64,000 bases of DNA from NCBI RefSeq assembly GCF_945901735.1, contig NZ_CAMDLM010000013.1, positions 27,305 to 91,304 of the forward strand, written 5' to 3'. The stretch comes from Limnohabitans sp. Rim8 (lineage in GTDB: Bacteria; Pseudomonadota; Gammaproteobacteria; Burkholderiales; Burkholderiaceae_C). The notes under the pieces were generated by a model. That model did not search any database. It had not been told where the DNA came from and saw nothing but the letters and a program-made list of their open reading frames with translations. Made by a program: the position numbers and the translations under genes. Shown piece by piece: positions 24,963 to 33,926 of the stretch (the stretch's first letter is position 1; the number at the start of each line of letters is the position of its first letter).

Positions 24963-25931
24963 ATGACAACGCCTCAATTCATCCAGCTGTATCAGCACAA
25001 CGCCGCTGCTGTGGCGCACGAACTCTTGCAGGGCCTGAGCGCCCCTCAGGCCTTCACCTCGCCCAAATACCTGTACGACGCACTGGGCTCGCGCCTGTTC
25101 GAGGCCATCACCGAGCTGCCCGAGTACGACCTGACCCGGACCGAAGCGCAGCTGATGCAGTTGCACAGCGCCAACATGGCAGATCAGCTGCCGCAAGGCG
25201 CGTGCTGGATCGACCTGGGTGCGGGCAATTGCGAAAAAGCCGGGCGTTTGCTCGGCCCCATGGGTGCCGGTCGCTATGTGGCGGTGGACATTTCGGTGGA
25301 CTTTGTGCGCCAGGCCCTGGATGTGCTGCAGCGCCAGCACCCCGGCTTGCCCATGGCGGGCTTGGGCGTGGACTTTTCAGGCGGCCTGCAGCTGCCTGCC
25401 GGACTGGCGCTCGACCCGGCGCAGCCGCGTGTGCTGTTCTACCCAGGCTCGAGCATCGGCAATTTCACGCCCGAACAGGCGCTGGATTTCCTGCGCAACT
25501 TGCACAGCGCCTGCGGGATTGCGCCAGGCAGCGGTTTGCTGATCGGGGTGGATTTGCTCAAGGACCCCGCCGAACTGGAGGCCGCCTACGACGACGCGCT
25601 GGGCGTGACCGCCGCCTTCGACCTGAATTTGTTGCTGCACATCAACCGTTTGGTGGGCAGCAACTTTGCCGTGCGCGACTGGCGGCACTTGTCACGCTTC
25701 AACGCGCCGCAATCGCGCGTCGAGATGCACCTGCAAGCGCGCCACTCGGTGACGGTGCAGTGGCCCGGTGGCCAACGCCAGTTTGCAGCAAGTGAGACCA
25801 TCCATACCGAAAACGCCTGCAAGTGGAGCGTGAAGAACTTTGAGTCATTGCTGCTGTCTGCAGGCTTTGGATCGGCCCGTGTCTGGACCGATCCGAAAGA
25901 ACGTTTTGCGGTGTTCTGGGCAATGGCCTGA
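24963..25931 (+). CDS. egtD: L-histidine N-alpha-methyltransferase EgtD
   Basis: SAM-dependent methyltransferase that trimethylates histidine to hercynine, the precursor of ergothioneine and selenoneine. The 322-residue protein shows the family order: SPKYLYDALGSRLFEAITEL and PEYDLTRTEAQLM at the N-terminus, SAM motif WIDLGAGNCEKAGRLL near residue 82, YVAVDIS, the FYPGSSIGNF motif and LIGVDLLKD. NLLLHINRLVGSNF follows, with the histidine-binding Asn, then ENACKWSVKNFESLL near the end with the conserved Glu and Ser. It is transcribed alone, divergent from the phn operon. The selenoneine genes senA-senBC lie 7-12 kb downstream and need its product. Confidence 0.95.
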   Translation: MTTPQFIQLYQHNAAAVAHELLQGLSAPQAFTSPKYLYDALGSRLFEAITELPEYDLTRTEAQLMQLHSANMADQLPQGACWIDLGAGNCEKAGRLLGPMGAGRYVAVDISVDFVRQALDVLQRQHPGLPMAGLGVDFSGGLQLPAGLALDPAQPRVLFYPGSSIGNFTPEQALDFLRNLHSACGIAPGSGLLIGVDLLKDPAELEAAYDDALGVTAAFDLNLLLHINRLVGSNFAVRDWRHLSRFNAPQSRVEMHLQARHSVTVQWPGGQRQFAASETIHTENACKWSVKNFESLLLSAGFGSARVWTDPKERFAVFWAMA

Positions 25932-26029
25932 GCTTGTCGCCCATTTGATTGGGCCACTGAACAAGCCTGCCCATAATGAATCCAGACCCGCGTTCATGCT
26001 GGGTTCATAGTCATCACCAGGAGACTTGC

Positions 26030-26797
26030 ATGTTGAACGATCTGAAAGACAAAGTGGTTCTGATCACTGGCTCAAGCACGGGCATCGGTGCCGCCGCCGC
26101 CGTGGCCTTTGGCAAACTGGGTGCCCGCGTGGCAGTGCACTACAACAGCAGCCAAGGGCCTGCCGAAGAAGTCCTGGGCCGCGTCAAGGCCACGGGCGCG
26201 CAGGCTATTTTGCTCAAAGGCGATGTGCTCGAGTCGGCGCAATGCCAACGGCTCGTGGATGAAACCGTCAAGGCTTTTGGCCGCATCGACATTCTGATCA
26301 ACAACGCGGGCGCTTTGGTCCAACGGGTCCCGATTGAAGAGATCACCGATGAATTGTTTGACACCGTGGTGTACCTGAACGTGCGCTCGGCGATGATGTG
26401 CACGGCTGCTGCAGTAAAGGCCATGCGCCAGCAAGGCCAAGGCGGTGTGGTGATCAACGTGACCTCGGTGGCGGCCCGTCACGGTGGCGGCGCAGGCGCC
26501 TCGCTGTATGCAGGCTCCAAGGGATTCGTCTCCACCATGACTCGGGGGCTGGCCAAGGAACTGGTCAAGGACAACATCCGCGTCAATGCTGTGGCACCGG
26601 GCGTCATCACCACCCCATTTCACGAGCGTTTTTCAACCCCGCAAATGCTCGAAGGCTTCAGGGCCACGATTCCCATGAACCGACTGGGAACAGCCGAGGA
26701 GTGTGCGGGTGCTTTTGTGTACTTGGCCTCGGAACAGATGTCGGGCTACGTGACCGGCCAGATCATCGAGGTCAACGGCGGACAGTACATGCCCTGA
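26030..26797 (+). CDS. SDR family oxidoreductase
   Basis: Classical short-chain dehydrogenase of 255 residues starting MLNDLKDKVVLITGSSTGIG, with AGGAG six bases before the ATG. The coenzyme loop is TGSSTGIGAAAA; VAVHYNSSQ lacks the acidic residue of NAD-preferring enzymes, suggesting NADP. NNAG is present, the catalytic Ser is in NVTSVAARHG, and YAGSKGFVSTM is the YxxxK site. The C-terminus has GQIIEVNGGQYMP. Similar proteins are annotated as 3-oxoacyl-ACP reductase-like or glucose dehydrogenase-like. It is convergent with the TauD-TRAP operon, and no specific substrate is indicated. Confidence 0.93.
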   Translation: MLNDLKDKVVLITGSSTGIGAAAAVAFGKLGARVAVHYNSSQGPAEEVLGRVKATGAQAILLKGDVLESAQCQRLVDETVKAFGRIDILINNAGALVQRVPIEEITDELFDTVVYLNVRSAMMCTAAAVKAMRQQGQGGVVINVTSVAARHGGGAGASLYAGSKGFVSTMTRGLAKELVKDNIRVNAVAPGVITTPFHERFSTPQMLEGFRATIPMNRLGTAEECAGAFVYLASEQMSGYVTGQIIEVNGGQYMP

Positions 26798-26800
26798 TGC

Positions 26801-27649
26801 TCAATGCCCTTGGGGGTTGAGCACGGTCACGCGCCACAAGGTGCGTGGCCGGGTCAGGTCGATCAAGGGCGCGCTGTGCAAGAGCAAAGCGTTGTCCCAG
26901 ACAATGACATCACCGTTGTCGTAATTGTTGGTGTAGCAGTATTTGTCCTGCGTGGCATGTGCCGCCAATTCGCGCAACAAATCCAAAGCCTCGTCATCGG
27001 GCATGCCCTCAATCCCAAACGAGCTGCCGCTCACCGCGTACAGCGCGGGCTGCCCGGTGAAAGGGTGTGGCCTGACCAGCGGGTGACGCACCCAGCTGAC
27101 CCTTTGGGCTTGCTCGGCGTTGAGCACAGACGCCACACTCCGGGACTGTTTGTCCAGGTTGTCGCGGTTGCCATAGTGGTGCTTGACCACCAAGCCTTTG
27201 ATTTTTTCTTTCATGACCGAGGGCAAGTCGGCATAAGCCTTGGCCTGGTTGGCAAAGGTGGTGCCATTGGGCGCGGGCGGCACGTCTTGGGCATGCAAGA
27301 TGGTGCAGCGTGCCACATCGTCCAGATAAGAATAATCGGTGTGGAAATAAGTGCCCGCATCCACCAGCCCCGTGGGCTTGCCGTCCTTGAACACATTCGA
27401 GAGGATCAGGATGTTGGCCTCTTGCGGGTGATGAAAAGTGTCAATGACATGGGGCGACGGCCTGCCCCACTGCTTGGCAAATGTGACCATCTCGGCTGGC
27501 GTCAACGACTGGTTTTTCAGCACGATGAAGCCGTGCCGGTGCAAGGCGTCGGCCAACCACTGACTTTGATGGGCGTCCAGGGGCTCAGACACATCCAGCC
27601 CGTCGATGCGGGCTCCCAAAACATCACTCAACAGTGTCAACAAAGGCAT
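26801..27649 (-). CDS. TauD/TfdA family Fe(II)/2-oxoglutarate dioxygenase
   Basis: Non-haem iron dioxygenase of 282 residues. The iron-binding H-x-D is in TYFHTDYSYLDDVARCT, the distal His in DNALLLHSAPL, and the 2-oxoglutarate-binding Arg in PRTLWRVTV. The N-terminus (ALHRHGFIVLKNQSLTPAEM) and GRPSPHVIDTFHHPQ are typical of the TauD/TfdA group, which oxidises taurine, alkyl sulfates, aryloxyalkanoates, carnitine-like compounds and others. It is the last gene of a dctP-dctQ-dctM-tauD operon (14 bases after dctM), so it probably attacks the TRAP transporter's substrate. The substrate is not known. Confidence 0.92.
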   Translation of the reverse strand: MPLLTLLSDVLGARIDGLDVSEPLDAHQSQWLADALHRHGFIVLKNQSLTPAEMVTFAKQWGRPSPHVIDTFHHPQEANILILSNVFKDGKPTGLVDAGTYFHTDYSYLDDVARCTILHAQDVPPAPNGTTFANQAKAYADLPSVMKEKIKGLVVKHHYGNRDNLDKQSRSVASVLNAEQAQRVSWVRHPLVRPHPFTGQPALYAVSGSSFGIEGMPDDEALDLLRELAAHATQDKYCYTNNYDNGDVIVWDNALLLHSAPLIDLTRPRTLWRVTVLNPQGH

Positions 27650-27663
27650 GGCATTGGCTTTTA

Positions 27664-28983
27664 TCAGTTGATCATTTCGGGGGAAAAGATCCGAGGAAGA
27701 AACAAAGCAATTTCAGGAAAGACGATCACCGCAAACAACACCACCAGCATCGGCACCACCATGATCATGGTGTCCTTCAAGGCATACCTGAGCGGCACTT
27801 TGGCCACCGCACAACAAATCATGAGGCACATGCCATACGGTGGCGTGACCAAGCCAAAGGCCAAAGACAAAATGCCAATGATGGCAAAGTGCACAGGGTG
27901 CATGTCCACCGATTGGGCCAAAGGTTGCAAGGTGGTGCCCACGATGATGATGGCGGGAATCGCATCCAGAAAACAACCCACAATCAGGAAGGCCACCGCA
28001 ATGAAAATGCCGACGCCAATCACGTCCATGCCCCAAGCTTGGACATTGGTCAGCAAGGCTTTGGGAATTTGGTAGTAAGCCAACAGCCAGCCAAAAACCG
28101 AGGCTGTGCCCACACAGAACAATGCCACGGCCGACAATTTTCCAGTGTCCAACACAGCAGCCATGAACTGCTTGAAACCCATTTCGCGGTAAAACAACAA
28201 GGACAGCACCGCGGCATACAACACCGCCGCCGCTGCCGACTCGGTCGCCGTGAACCAGCCCATCAAAATACCCCCCACGATGATCACCGGGGTGAGCAAG
28301 GCTGGAATGGCGACAAGCGTTGATTTGACAATTTCAGCGAAGTTGGCGCGCGGGTAGACCGGGTAATTGCGCTTGACCGAATAGGCGTGCACGGTGGCCA
28401 TTTGGGCCAAGCACAACAGCACGCCCGGCACAATGCCCGCCAAATACATCGCACCGATCGAAGTGGAGATCACGCCCCCCCAGACCACCATGAGAATGGA
28501 CGGCGGAATGATCACCGCCAGCACAGACGAGACCGCTGTGACGGCGATCGAAAACGACAAGTCATACCCTTCCTTGACCTGTGCCTCGATGAACAATTTG
28601 CCTTGCCCGGCCGCATCAGCGCTGGCAGAACCCGAGATGCCTGCAAAAAACACCGACAGCAGCACATTGATCTGTGCCAACCCTCCCGGGAAGTGACCCA
28701 CCAACGCCCTGGACAAACGCATCATGCGCACAGTGATGCCGCCGCCGTTCATCAAATTTGCCGTCAAGAGGAAAAACGGCACCGCCAACAAAATGAAGGA
28801 GTTGTAGGTTTTGAAAGTCTCATTGAACAAGACCATCGGTGACAGCCGAGGCTCCAGCAAAAGGACTGGCAAAGAAGCCAAGCCCAAGGCAAAGGCCACC
28901 GGCACCCGAATCGCCAAAAGCAAAAAGAAACCTCCGAAGAGGACCATAGCGGCCATTCCTGGCGAAAACAATGCTGAGGTCAA
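27664..28983 (-). CDS. dctM: TRAP transporter large permease (DctM)
   Basis: Large membrane subunit of a tripartite ATP-independent periplasmic transporter, 439 residues with about 12 helices. Recognised stretches are VPFFLLTANLMNGGGITVRMM, SGSASADAAGQGKLFIE (the conserved sodium/substrate-site region), FVGTASVFGWLLAYYQIP-like segments, and HPVHFAIIGILSLAFGLVTPPYGMCL near the end. The start overlaps the dctQ stop by four bases. With DctQ and DctP it drives sodium-coupled uptake of an organic acid or similar anion; the downstream dioxygenase gene hints at its fate. Confidence 0.94.
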   Translation of the reverse strand: MTSALFSPGMAAMVLFGGFFLLLAIRVPVAFALGLASLPVLLLEPRLSPMVLFNETFKTYNSFILLAVPFFLLTANLMNGGGITVRMMRLSRALVGHFPGGLAQINVLLSVFFAGISGSASADAAGQGKLFIEAQVKEGYDLSFSIAVTAVSSVLAVIIPPSILMVVWGGVISTSIGAMYLAGIVPGVLLCLAQMATVHAYSVKRNYPVYPRANFAEIVKSTLVAIPALLTPVIIVGGILMGWFTATESAAAAVLYAAVLSLLFYREMGFKQFMAAVLDTGKLSAVALFCVGTASVFGWLLAYYQIPKALLTNVQAWGMDVIGVGIFIAVAFLIVGCFLDAIPAIIIVGTTLQPLAQSVDMHPVHFAIIGILSLAFGLVTPPYGMCLMICCAVAKVPLRYALKDTMIMVVPMLVVLFAVIVFPEIALFLPRIFSPEMIN

Positions 28984-29471
28984 ACGACTGACTCCTGGTT
29001 CACGCTTTCATCGCCCTCAGACTTGCTGAACATGTGGTGCAACAAAAAAACCATCCATAAGAAGCCAGAAATCGGCCAAGCAATAAAAATCCACCACATC
29101 GGCATATCGGCCAACTCGGATGTCTGGTTCCAGCCAAATTTGGTGAACTCAATGCCCCAGTAGAAAATCACACCGGAGAAAATCAGCATGAAAAGCTGAC
29201 ACAAGCGGAGCAAGATCCGATCGGCCTTGGCTGACAATTTAGGCAAAAAATCCACATCAAAGTGCATTTTTTCTCGCACACCCAAAGTGGCACCCAACAT
29301 GATGAGCCAGACAAAGAAAAAGCGGCTCATTTCCTCGGTCCACATGTACCTGGGAATGACATCGGTGTATCTGGAAAAAATTTGCAAACTGACCGGCACC
29401 AACAACAGCAACACCACGAGGATCAAAAGAAACGACAGAAAACTGTCAATCAAGTGCAGCAATTTGTTCAT
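28980..29471 (-). CDS. dctQ: TRAP transporter small permease (DctQ)
   Basis: Small four-helix membrane subunit of the TRAP transporter, 163 residues, starting MNKLLHLIDSFLSFLLILVV. The family's IPRYMWTEEMSRFFFVWLIMLGA motif and the KMHFDVDFL-like stretch (REKMHFDVDFLPKLS) are present. The final hydrophobic helix is WWIFIAWPISGFLWMVFLLH. It sits between dctP (67-base gap) and dctM (four-base overlap). An open extension to 29537 has no family similarity. Confidence 0.92.
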   Translation of the reverse strand: MNKLLHLIDSFLSFLLILVVLLLLVPVSLQIFSRYTDVIPRYMWTEEMSRFFFVWLIMLGATLGVREKMHFDVDFLPKLSAKADRILLRLCQLFMLIFSGVIFYWGIEFTKFGWNQTSELADMPMWWIFIAWPISGFLWMVFLLHHMFSKSEGDESVNQESVV

Positions 29472-29538
29472 GGGAAAATTCTGGGGAGCACGGTCAAACA
29501 CGAGGCGGCAGCCGCATGGCCGCCGCCAGGGATGCACA

Positions 29539-30528
29539 TCACTTCATTGAGTTGATCTTGGCGTAGATGGCGTCAGCACCCACCTCTTTGGCGTAAGCGG
29601 CCATGACCGGGTCCACCAGCTTTTGCATTTCGGCGCGTTGTGCGAAAGGCACCTGCTTGAGTTTGCCTTCCTTGGCGTACTTGTCGAGCTTGGCCTGGTC
29701 TTCAGACGACTCGATCTGACGACCAAATGCACCTGCCTCCTTGCCCGCCTTCACGATCGCTGCTTGCAGGTCTGCAGGCAGTTTTTTCAGCGTCTTGACT
29801 GAGAAGCACAGGGGGCGAATGGTGATGGCATGGCGCGTCATCAGGATGTTGGGGGCCACTTCAAAAAACTTCATGGCTTCCACACCAGCGGCTTCGTTTT
29901 CACCCGCATTGATCACGCCATTTTGGATGGCGTTGTACACCTCGTTGTATGCGATGACCGTGGGGGTCATGCCCACCGCGCCAAAGGTGCGGCTCCAGAT
30001 GGGTGCACCTTGCACGCGTACTTTGAGGTTTTTCAAGTCAGCCAGATTACCGGCTGTTTTGTTCGAGAAGATGTTGCGCACACCGCCGCCGGCATAACCG
30101 ATCAATTTGACTTCGGCTTTTTGCTCCACTTCGTCTGCAATCGGCTTGAGGATGTCTTGGTCCAACACCTTGTTCCAGTGGTTCAGGTCACTGAACAAAA
30201 ACGGCGCATCAATGAAGGGCGCCGCTTTGGAGAAGGTGGACATGTGGGCTGGCGAGACAATCGCAAAGTCCACCGCCTTGCCCTGATTCATGTAGGCAAA
30301 GTAGTCTTTTTCCAAACCCAGTTCGCTGTTTTTGTGCAAAACAAAGTTAACAGGTTTGCCATAGTATTTTTTGACCAACTCTTCGAACTTGACCATGGTT
30401 TTGGTGAAAGCATGGTCATCGCCAAACTGTGAAGCGCCGTGCAGTGTGATCGCCGCTTGTTGCGCATGCGCGCTCAAGGCCATGATCGAAGAGAGCACCA
30501 GGCCCAGCAAAGGTTTCAAAACTTTCAT
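29539..30528 (-). CDS. dctP: TRAP transporter substrate-binding protein (DctP)
   Basis: Periplasmic receptor of 329 residues with a signal peptide (MKVLKPLLGLVLSSIMALSA, cleavage after HAQ). DctP family features are GASQFGDDHAFTKTMVKFEELV, AIVSPAHMSTFSKAAPFIDAPFLF, the conserved RVQGAPIW segment with the Arg that contacts the ligand carboxylate, and NEVYNAIQNGVINAGENEA. AGGAGAC before the ATG fixes the start. It heads dctPQM-tauD and is divergent from two dehydrogenase genes across a 262-base spacer. The ligand is probably a carboxylate, judging by the Arg. Confidence 0.94.
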   Translation of the reverse strand: MKVLKPLLGLVLSSIMALSAHAQQAAITLHGASQFGDDHAFTKTMVKFEELVKKYYGKPVNFVLHKNSELGLEKDYFAYMNQGKAVDFAIVSPAHMSTFSKAAPFIDAPFLFSDLNHWNKVLDQDILKPIADEVEQKAEVKLIGYAGGGVRNIFSNKTAGNLADLKNLKVRVQGAPIWSRTFGAVGMTPTVIAYNEVYNAIQNGVINAGENEAAGVEAMKFFEVAPNILMTRHAITIRPLCFSVKTLKKLPADLQAAIVKAGKEAGAFGRQIESSEDQAKLDKYAKEGKLKQVPFAQRAEMQKLVDPVMAAYAKEVGADAIYAKINSMK

Positions 30529-30790
30529 CTCTATGTCTCCTGTATTGATCGGAACAACAACTTGAATGTGTTGCTCATTTCACTTTAGGCCAAAGCACCT
30601 TGAACAGCCTTGGGGAAAACCATGAGTGATCTGCTCAGCTGTCTCCAACGTGTCCTCTAGCGCTGGTCCCTGCACGGCCAGAAGTGATAACTTGAAGCCC
30701 ACTTAGCGCACGGGCGTGTTGGCCTTTGCGTGCGCCACCCGGGATACACCTGGGGTGGGTATTTTTTGATTCATCACACGAAAGAAATGC

Positions 30791-31687
30791 ATGAAACACA
30801 TCGGTTTTATAGGGGCCTCGGGTTTGATGGGCCACGGCATCGCCAAAAATTTGCTGGCCAAAGGTTTTCAGGTTTCCCTGACCGCACATTCACGGCGCGA
30901 GCCTTTGCAAGACCTGTTGGCCGCAGGCGCCCAACTGGTAGAGCGCCATGCCGATCTGACGGCCTGTGACGCGGTCATCATTTGCGTGACCGGCTCGCCT
31001 CAGGTCGAGGCCGCTTTGGAAGGCCACACCGGTTTGTTGAGCCAAGCCCGTGCGGGCTTGGTGGTCATCGACGCGTCCACCAGCGAGCCCGATTCCACGC
31101 GACGCCTGGCAGCCCGCTGCCAGGCCGCGGGCATGACCCTGGTCGATGCCCCGTTGGCGCGCACCCCCGTGGAGGCCGAAGCCGGCAAACTCAACACCAT
31201 GGTCGGCGCGTCGCCCGAAGTCTTTGCCCGCCTAGAACCGGTGTTCAAGGCCTATTGCGAAAATATTTTCCACGTCGGTGAGATGGGCGCAGCCCATGTC
31301 ATCAAGTTGCTGAACAACTTTCTGGGCCAAGCCATCACCACAGCGGCAGCCGAAGCCTTTGCCGTGGGCGCCAAGGCGGGCATCGATGTGGGGCAACTGG
31401 TGCGCGTGGTGTCGGCCGGCGCGGTCAACTCAGGCTTGTTTCAGGCCATGGCCAAAACACTGGATGGCGACTACACCGGCCTGAAGTTCGAGCTGAACAA
31501 CGCGTCGAAAGACTTGCGGTACTACGTGCACCTGACCGAAAGCGTGAAAGCACCCTCATTGGTCGGCACCAGCGTGCACCAGAGTCTGGTGACGGCTTGC
31601 GCCTTGGGCTATGGACAGGAGCTGGTGCCTTCACTGGTCAAAGCCCAAGCGCAAATCAACCAGGTCAAGATTGGCTCGGGCCGCTGA
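30791..31687 (+). CDS. NAD(P)-dependent beta-hydroxyacid dehydrogenase (HIBADH-like)
   Basis: 298-residue enzyme of the 3-hydroxyisobutyrate/6-phosphogluconate dehydrogenase family. The Rossmann motif IGFIGASGLMGHGIAKNLL is at the N-terminus. The substrate motif region is VVIDASTSEPDSTRRLA, then MTLVDAPLARTPVEAEAGKL (usual DAPVSGG replaced by DAPLART), and the catalytic Lys is in HVIKLLNNFLGQA. It overlaps the next gene by one base (TGATG). The altered DAPVSGG loop suggests an unusual substrate. It is divergent from dctPQM-tauD and may oxidise or reduce a hydroxyacid from that pathway. Confidence 0.9.
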   Translation: MKHIGFIGASGLMGHGIAKNLLAKGFQVSLTAHSRREPLQDLLAAGAQLVERHADLTACDAVIICVTGSPQVEAALEGHTGLLSQARAGLVVIDASTSEPDSTRRLAARCQAAGMTLVDAPLARTPVEAEAGKLNTMVGASPEVFARLEPVFKAYCENIFHVGEMGAAHVIKLLNNFLGQAITTAAAEAFAVGAKAGIDVGQLVRVVSAGAVNSGLFQAMAKTLDGDYTGLKFELNNASKDLRYYVHLTESVKAPSLVGTSVHQSLVTACALGYGQELVPSLVKAQAQINQVKIGSGR

Positions 31688-32700
31688 TGAGTGCGCGCCT
31701 GGGCATGGCCTTGGTGGGCTTGGGTGCAGCCACCCAGCCCCACCTGCGCAGCCTACAAGACCTGAGCGAGCGCATTGACCTGCGCTATGCCGTCACGCGC
31801 CAGCCTCACCCTGACCGCATTCGGCCATACATCGGCCCTGTGCGCTTGGTCAGCAGCTTGGACAAGGCCCTGGCCGACCCCCAGGTTCAGGCGGTGATGG
31901 TCGCCACACCCCCCTCGACCCATCTGGAGATTTGCCAGCGTTGCTTTGCCGCAGGCAAACATGTCTTGCTCGAAAAGCCGCTCGAGCTCAATTTAGAGCG
32001 GTCAGAGCAACTGGCCGCGCTGGCCCGGCAAAGCGGACTGCACTTAGGGGTGGTGTTGCAACACCGGTTCCGTCCCGCATCACTGACCCTTCAGGAGTTG
32101 CTGGACACAGGACGCCTGGGTAAAGTCCAGGCCGCATCGGTGCGTGTGCCGTGGTGGCGTTCCCAAGCCTATTACAACGAACTGGGCCGGGGCACGTTGG
32201 CACGCGACGGCGGCGGTGTGTTGCTGACCCAAGCGATCCACACCCTGAACCTGTTTCAGGCGCTGGTGGGGGTGAAATCGGTCACGGCTTCGGTGGTGCG
32301 GCAAACCCGTTTGCACCAGATGGAAACCGAAGACCACGTCAGCGCGCTGTTGGTCTTGGGCAATGGTGCACCCGGTGACCTGATGGCCACCACCGCCATG
32401 TATCCGGGCTTCCCGGAAACGATCGAGGTGATTGGCACTTTGGGCAGCGCAAGGCTCAGTGGCGCCGATCTGCAGGTGAACTTTTTGCAAGGTGAACCCT
32501 TGACCGTGCGCAGCGAAGGGGGCACCGGCAGCGGCGCCAACATGATGGATTTTTCACACCAACCGCACCGCGAGCTGTTGACCGATTTCATCGACGCGAT
32601 CGAACAAAACCGAGCACCTCGGGTCACCGGTGAGGATGCCCTGAAAACCCACCTGCTGATCGACGAACTGCTGCGCAAGGGGCAGGCGTCCGCCGGCTGA
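31687..32700 (+). CDS. Gfo/Idh/MocA family oxidoreductase
   Basis: 337-residue NAD(P)-dependent dehydrogenase of the Gfo/Idh/MocA family, starting MSARLGMALVGLGAATQPHL. It has an N-terminal Rossmann fold (ALVGLGAATQPH), VMVATPPSTHLEICQRCFAA, the diagnostic VLLEKPLELN (EKP motif, catalytic Lys), and GGGVLLTQAIHTLNLFQAL with the GG..D/H region holding the conserved His. Members act on sugars, inositols and sugar acids. It is translated with the upstream dehydrogenase (one-base overlap). The 3' end converges with senA four bases away. Confidence 0.92.
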   Translation: MSARLGMALVGLGAATQPHLRSLQDLSERIDLRYAVTRQPHPDRIRPYIGPVRLVSSLDKALADPQVQAVMVATPPSTHLEICQRCFAAGKHVLLEKPLELNLERSEQLAALARQSGLHLGVVLQHRFRPASLTLQELLDTGRLGKVQAASVRVPWWRSQAYYNELGRGTLARDGGGVLLTQAIHTLNLFQALVGVKSVTASVVRQTRLHQMETEDHVSALLVLGNGAPGDLMATTAMYPGFPETIEVIGTLGSARLSGADLQVNFLQGEPLTVRSEGGTGSGANMMDFSHQPHRELLTDFIDAIEQNRAPRVTGEDALKTHLLIDELLRKGQASAG

Positions 32701-32704
32701 AACC

Positions 32705-33913
32705 TCAAAGCTTGACCGAGCGGAAGCCTGCAAAGATGTCGCGCCGCTCGGGCACAAAGAAGTTGCGGTAGCGCACATCCACGACATGCGCCGAGGTGGC
32801 GGCGCAAGCCCCGCGCAGCACGCGGTGGCCGTGCCACCAAGGCTCTGAATAATCGCGGTAGGGATGGGCCACAAAACCGGGGTAAGGCGAGAAGTCGCTG
32901 GCGGTCCATTCCCACACCTGGCCCCAAGCAAAGTCGGGCGAGTGCGCCGCACACGCCCATTCGGCTTCAGTAGGCAAACGCCTGCCTGCCCACTCGCACC
33001 AAGCCTGGGCATCGGCAGCGTTGACATGCACCACGGGCGCGTTCAGATCCATGGGCTGCCACTGGCCCAGGCGCCGCACTTGCCAATCGCCTAGCGCGCC
33101 ACGCACATGTGGCGGGAGAGCATGGCCCGTGGCCTGCAAGAAGGGCAGGTACTGCGACCAGGTCACGGCCATCGCGTCGATCTCAAAAGCGGCCAGCCTC
33201 ACCGGGTGGGCCTGGCATTCGTTGTCAAAGGCAAAACCGGGCCCGCTGTGGCCCAAGGTACAAACTTGGGCGGGGATGTGCAAAGCGTTTGTTGAGGCAG
33301 GACCCATGCCCGCCTGCACGTGCCCCACGTACAAGGCTTCGGGCAAAGCCAGGCCCAGGTCTTGCGCCATGTACACCGCAGCTTCGTTGTGCATGGCCTC
33401 GTGCTGCACGACCAAACGCCAAAAGTAAAGCGCCTCGTCCGTGGACTCGGACACGGCCCGCAAATGGGCCAGGCTGTGCACCAGTACATCGGCCAGGTAG
33501 CGCTGGGTGTGCTGCAAGTCGGGCAGCGGCAGCGACCAGCGGCTGTCGTGCGCCACCTCGCTGGAGTTGTACAGCGCATCGGCACGGGGCATGCGTGAAG
33601 GCCCAAAGCCATCGCCCCAGGAGGCACTGCGGATGCCTTCGCCGCGCTGTCGGTTGCGCACCGTCCACCATTCCTGAAACCAGGCGATATGCCCCCACTC
33701 CCACAGGGGCGGGTTCATGCCGGGCCGGGGTGGCACGGCCAGATCGGGCAGCGCCGCTTGCCAGGCCTGCATCAAACCCAGCGTACGCTGGCGCGTGTCG
33801 CTCAGGGCTTGGGCCAAGGTCTCGGCGTTGGCCGTGCGCCAGGGGTTGGTCACGGGTCCATACAAGCGGTGGGGATTCGACTGCCTGGGGGGGGCTGGGG
33901 GACTGCGGCTCAT
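32705..33913 (-). CDS. senA: Selenoneine synthase SenA (EgtB family)
   Basis: Non-haem iron enzyme of the EgtB/SenA family, about 402 residues. SenA joins hercynine to a selenosugar to form the C-Se bond of selenoneine; EgtB does the analogous sulfur step for ergothioneine. The N-terminal DinB-like domain carries WEWGHIAWFQEWW and the iron ligands in VVQHEAMHNEA (HxxxHxE). The C-terminal FGE-sulfatase domain has FEIDAMAVTWSQYLPFL, GRRLPTEAEWACAA, VWEWTASDFSPYPGF and VLRGACAATS, ending RRDIFAGFRSVKL. It is assigned SenA rather than EgtB because SenB and SenC/SelD genes start right beside it. The start is unsure: ATG 33913 (MSRSPPAPP), ATG 33928, or GTG further in. Confidence 0.85.
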   Translation of the reverse strand: MSRSPPAPPRQSNPHRLYGPVTNPWRTANAETLAQALSDTRQRTLGLMQAWQAALPDLAVPPRPGMNPPLWEWGHIAWFQEWWTVRNRQRGEGIRSASWGDGFGPSRMPRADALYNSSEVAHDSRWSLPLPDLQHTQRYLADVLVHSLAHLRAVSESTDEALYFWRLVVQHEAMHNEAAVYMAQDLGLALPEALYVGHVQAGMGPASTNALHIPAQVCTLGHSGPGFAFDNECQAHPVRLAAFEIDAMAVTWSQYLPFLQATGHALPPHVRGALGDWQVRRLGQWQPMDLNAPVVHVNAADAQAWCEWAGRRLPTEAEWACAAHSPDFAWGQVWEWTASDFSPYPGFVAHPYRDYSEPWWHGHRVLRGACAATSAHVVDVRYRNFFVPERRDIFAGFRSVKL

Positions 33914-33914
33914 G

Positions 33915-33920
33915 TATAAA
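33915..33920. promoter_or_regulatory. TATAAA in the senA/senB divergent start region
   Basis: TATAAA lies six bases before the senB ATG (33927) and, as TTTATA, one base before the senA ATG (33913) on the other strand. If it is the senB -10 box, the senB transcript would begin at or next to its start codon (leaderless). No clear -35 is visible. The alternative is that both promoters lie inside the opposing coding regions. Confidence 0.3.
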
Positions 33921-33926
33921 CTGCCC

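Noticed and set aside
25932..25975. Stem-loop after egtD as terminator
   Set aside because: GCTTGT/ACAAGC with an inner GCCCA/TGGGC stem is visible, but there is no T-run and the loop structure is weak.
33717..33926. Extended N-terminus for SenB
   Set aside because: The 70 extra residues overlap senA on the other strand and show no glycosyltransferase similarity; the family begins at MQKLRVVIVSP.
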